In this document: piece after piece, positions 51,653-54,035 of the stretch
Position numbering within the stretch: position 1 is the first letter of the stretch
How the letters are laid out: every line of letters begins with the position of its first letter
Source of the DNA: Pseudomonadota bacterium
GTDB taxonomy: Bacteria > Pseudomonadota > Gammaproteobacteria > Burkholderiales > Burkholderiaceae_B
Direction of reading: 5' to 3'
Length of the DNA: 54,035 bases
Assembly: GCA_023387815.1 (NCBI GenBank)
Contig: JAEWHK010000061.1
Location: forward strand, 1-54,035
Program-made: the position numbers and the translations under genes
Notes under the pieces: model-generated
The model's database searches: none
What the model was told of the DNA's origin: nothing
What the model saw: only the letters and a program-made list of their open reading frames with translations

Positions 51653-53416
51653 ATGCAGCAAGCTACCATGGCTGCTGTCATCGTTAATTTATCTCTGATC
51701 GCTGTGCAATCCTCCATGACTTCATTTCCTGCCGAAGGCGCGCGCGCCCAGTGGCTTTGGAAACTTGCCGCCCGGCCTTGGGCATTCTGGCTGGTGCTTC
51801 TGATATGCACGCTGTGGTTTGTGGTGGCGAACCATACCTGGCCTTTACTTAACCCGGACGAAGGGCGTTATGTAGGGGTGGCTCTGGAAATGTTGCATGC
51901 CCGGGAGTGGGGCACGCCACTACTAAATGGCATGCCTTATTTTCATAAGCCGCCTTTGTTTTACTGGCTGACTGCCATCAGCATGTCAATTTTCGGTGAA
52001 AACGAATTTGCCGCAAGACTGGTTCCAGCCTTTGCAGCGGTCCTGATGACAAGCGGCATTTTTCTGTTCCTTAGCCGATTCACTCGTCAGTCACTGGCCT
52101 TGTGTTCCGCGATCATTCTGATCACCACTCCGTTGATGTTCGGTGCTGCCCACTATGCCAATCTGGATTTGCTGGTGGCGGCCATGATCAGCAGTACCAT
52201 TTTATGTGGAGCGACCGCTACGCTTTTACATCAACAGGGCAACAATAGCTGGCGCTGGGTGATGGCAATGTATCTTTTTGCTGCACTGGGCTTTTTGTCC
52301 AAGGGATTGATCGGTGTCGTACTGCCCGGCGCGGTATTGCTGATGTGGCTGCTCGTTGAAAAATATTATTCGATGATTCCCGGTTTGCTGCGGCTGACAG
52401 GGATATTGCTGTTTTTGCTGGTAACACTGCCCTGGCTGCTGCTCATGCAGAGTCGGTTCCCGGGATTTTTTCATTACTATTTTGTGTACCAGCAGTTTGA
52501 CCGCTTTTCTCAGGGCGGCTTCAATAATGTGATGCCCGTCTGGTTCTACGCAGCCGTGCTGTTGGTGATCATGTTCGCCTGGTATCGAAAAGGGATGAGC
52601 GTCATTTTTTCGCGACGCTACTGGCAGGGTGAAGGTGAGGTGTGTATTCGCCGACTGATGTGGATATGGATGATTGTCATATTGGGATTTTTCTCTATCC
52701 CGCAATCCAAACTGGTTGGTTATATTCTGCCGGTCCTGCCGCCTCTGGCATTTATATTTGCGGAGTTTTTTGCTGGCCCAAGGGTGCGTGAGGCAATGCC
52801 TGAGCAAGACATGACAGTGCCTGAGCGAGGCAAGACATCGAGTGAATGGGCCAAAGACGCTCAGTGCAGGTCTGTCGCTGTCAATACGCGCTTCAGCGGG
52901 CGCAATTTTCTGGTACGGCTCTCTGTATGTGTGCTGCTGAGTGCTGTCAGTCTGATTTATATGCCATTTGCAAATCTGCCAGGAAGCAGCCGTATTGCCG
53001 ATGCCATCAGGCAGATTCCGGTAGCGGACCGGACAGGAGACCAGTATTTCAGTCTTGATTATTACCCATTTGATCTCGGGTTTTACCTGGGCAGGGTTTC
53101 GGGTCTGGCAGTGGTCAGTGGCTGGGATGATCCAGGGATGGGTAGTCAGGACAACTGGCAGAAAGAGTTGTGGGATGCGCGTGCGTTTCTTGGTGAGCAG
53201 GCACAACAGCGATTCGTACTGCCTGGAGCCTTTCGCGCGAGTATGTGCAGACCGCAGTCGCAACGACGCTGGATTCTCTCAGATGTCAAACGTACGCACG
53301 ATTTTCCTGAGCTGGAAACCATTCAGCCCTATGCGATTGACGGTCGTTATCGTGTTTACAGGCTTGATGCCGGAGCGGTGATGTCGTTTTGCCGAAATGG
53401 CATTGCCACTCGCTGA
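51653..53416 (+). CDS. ArnT/PMT-type membrane glycosyltransferase
   Basis: 587 residues with about twelve hydrophobic segments. The first luminal loop LLNPDEGRYVGVALEMLHAREWGTPLLNGMPYFHKPPLFYWLTA has the catalytic-type Asp-Glu and the HKPPLFYW motif of GT83 enzymes that move a sugar from undecaprenyl-phosphate (as in aminoarabinose addition to lipid A). Acceptor and donor are not determinable. Starts at 51668 or 51716 are also possible; no strong ribosome-binding site decides. No arnBCAD genes nearby. Confidence 0.88.
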   Translation: MQQATMAAVIVNLSLIAVQSSMTSFPAEGARAQWLWKLAARPWAFWLVLLICTLWFVVANHTWPLLNPDEGRYVGVALEMLHAREWGTPLLNGMPYFHKPPLFYWLTAISMSIFGENEFAARLVPAFAAVLMTSGIFLFLSRFTRQSLALCSAIILITTPLMFGAAHYANLDLLVAAMISSTILCGATATLLHQQGNNSWRWVMAMYLFAALGFLSKGLIGVVLPGAVLLMWLLVEKYYSMIPGLLRLTGILLFLLVTLPWLLLMQSRFPGFFHYYFVYQQFDRFSQGGFNNVMPVWFYAAVLLVIMFAWYRKGMSVIFSRRYWQGEGEVCIRRLMWIWMIVILGFFSIPQSKLVGYILPVLPPLAFIFAEFFAGPRVREAMPEQDMTVPERGKTSSEWAKDAQCRSVAVNTRFSGRNFLVRLSVCVLLSAVSLIYMPFANLPGSSRIADAIRQIPVADRTGDQYFSLDYYPFDLGFYLGRVSGLAVVSGWDDPGMGSQDNWQKELWDARAFLGEQAQQRFVLPGAFRASMCRPQSQRRWILSDVKRTHDFPELETIQPYAIDGRYRVYRLDAGAVMSFCRNGIATR

Positions 53417-53457
53417 TTGCACTTCGCTCCGGGCTCGATAGTGACTCAGCTATCGGG

Positions 53458-54035
53458 TCATGCGAGCATACCTGCTTTTTCAATGAACTGAATGACCATG
53501 TCCAGGCCTTCGCCGGTTTTCATATTGCACATGACAAACGGGCGTTGCTGGCGCATGCGCTCAGTGTCCTGGCGCATAATGTCGAGCGATGCGCCCACAT
53601 GCGGGGCCAGATCGGTTTTATTGATTATCAGCAGATCAGATTTGGTGATGCCCGGTCCGCCCTTGCGTGGGATTTTTTCTCCGCCCGCAACGTCAATCAC
53701 ATAAATTGTCAGGTCAGATAACTCGGGACTGAATGTCGCGGCCAGATTATCTCCGCCAGATTCAATGAATACAATATCTGCTTCCGGGAAGCGCTGCAGC
53801 ATCTGATCAATGGCACGCAGATTGATGGATGCGTCTTCACGTATCGCGGTGTGAGGACAACCCCCTGTTTCCACACCCATGATTCTTTCCGGTGGCAGTG
53901 CGCCCGAGACGGTCAGCAGGCGCTGATCTTCTTTGGTATAAATATCATTTGTGATGGCGACCAGATCATATTGATCTGCCATTCGCTTGCAGAGCATTTC
54001 GAGCAGCGTGGTCTTGCCGGAGCCGACCGGGCCGC
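53458..54035 (-). CDS. ureG: Urease accessory GTPase UreG, 5' end cut by window
   Basis: GTPase that powers nickel insertion into urease. The visible 3' part (about 192 codons) includes P-loop GPVGSGKTTLL at the window edge, TNDIYTKEDQ, GVETGGCPHTAIREDAS (the Cys-Pro-His nickel site), FIESGGDNLAATFSPEL and INKTDLAPHVGA. The start codon lies beyond 54035. A short CGATAG/CTATCG hairpin (53436-53455) just after its stop separates it from the glycosyltransferase. The rest of a urease operon is expected to the right. Confidence 0.96.
   Translation of the reverse strand, partial: GPVGSGKTTLLEMLCKRMADQYDLVAITNDIYTKEDQRLLTVSGALPPERIMGVETGGCPHTAIREDASINLRAIDQMLQRFPEADIVFIESGGDNLAATFSPELSDLTIYVIDVAGGEKIPRKGGPGITKSDLLIINKTDLAPHVGASLDIMRQDTERMRQQRPFVMCNMKTGEGLDMVIQFIEKAGMLA

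Overview
The window looks like chromosome of a betaproteobacterium, most likely a Burkholderiales/Alcaligenaceae member (Advenella- or Bordetella-like). This is inferred from gene content and protein style: rpsU-dnaG-rpoD with a very long Lys/Ala-rich sigma-70 N-terminus, a DctQM-fusion TRAP transporter, Mop, QueH, GlnE, YhdP and UreG. No taxonomic marker was compared. Nearly the whole window is coding and most of it is ordinary housekeeping DNA.

Layout. 1-4.97 kb: the macromolecular-synthesis operon rpsU-dnaG-rpoD followed by an elongator tRNA-Met (CAU). 4.92-16.54 kb: an 11.57-kb integrated element between perfect 51-bp direct repeats made of the tRNA 3' part. It carries a tyrosine integrase, an AlpA-type regulator, a small early operon, an iteron array beside a winged-helix initiator-like gene, and a complete HK97-type head and packaging module: major capsid, prohead protease, portal, HNH nuclease, TerS, TerL, head-tail adaptor, connector. 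It has no tail, lysis or large replication genes. This matches the capsid-forming phage-inducible chromosomal islands (cf-PICIs): satellites that build their own heads and borrow a helper's tails. It is the most interesting system in the window.

16.6-26.5 kb: a choloylglycine-hydrolase-family amidase, an outer-membrane barrel protein, and a cluster of small stress-type proteins (two CsbD-like, DUF1328, small lipoproteins). In the same stretch are an NAD-dependent formate dehydrogenase whose stop overlaps an HPP-family membrane protein, a LysR regulator and a tandem Mop protein. A tRNA-Met anticodon-arm fragment lies upstream of the formate dehydrogenase. 26.7-36.4 kb: a calcineurin-type phosphatase, then a seven-gene catabolic operon (TRAP substrate-binding protein, fused DctQM permease, SDR, thiolase-like enzyme, acyl-CoA ligase, two PPC/DUF296 proteins) with a convergent LysR gene. 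Uptake, activation as a CoA ester and beta-oxidation-like cleavage of a carboxylic acid is the simplest reading; the substrate cannot be read from sequence.

36.5-54 kb: NRDE/TANGO2-like protein, a PIN-domain protein, clpB with a sigma-32-like promoter, a cold-shock gene with a long leader, tonB-exbB-exbD behind a Fur-box-like sequence, queH, glnE, divergent yhdP, an ArnT/PMT-type glycosyltransferase, and the 3' part of ureG cut by the window edge.
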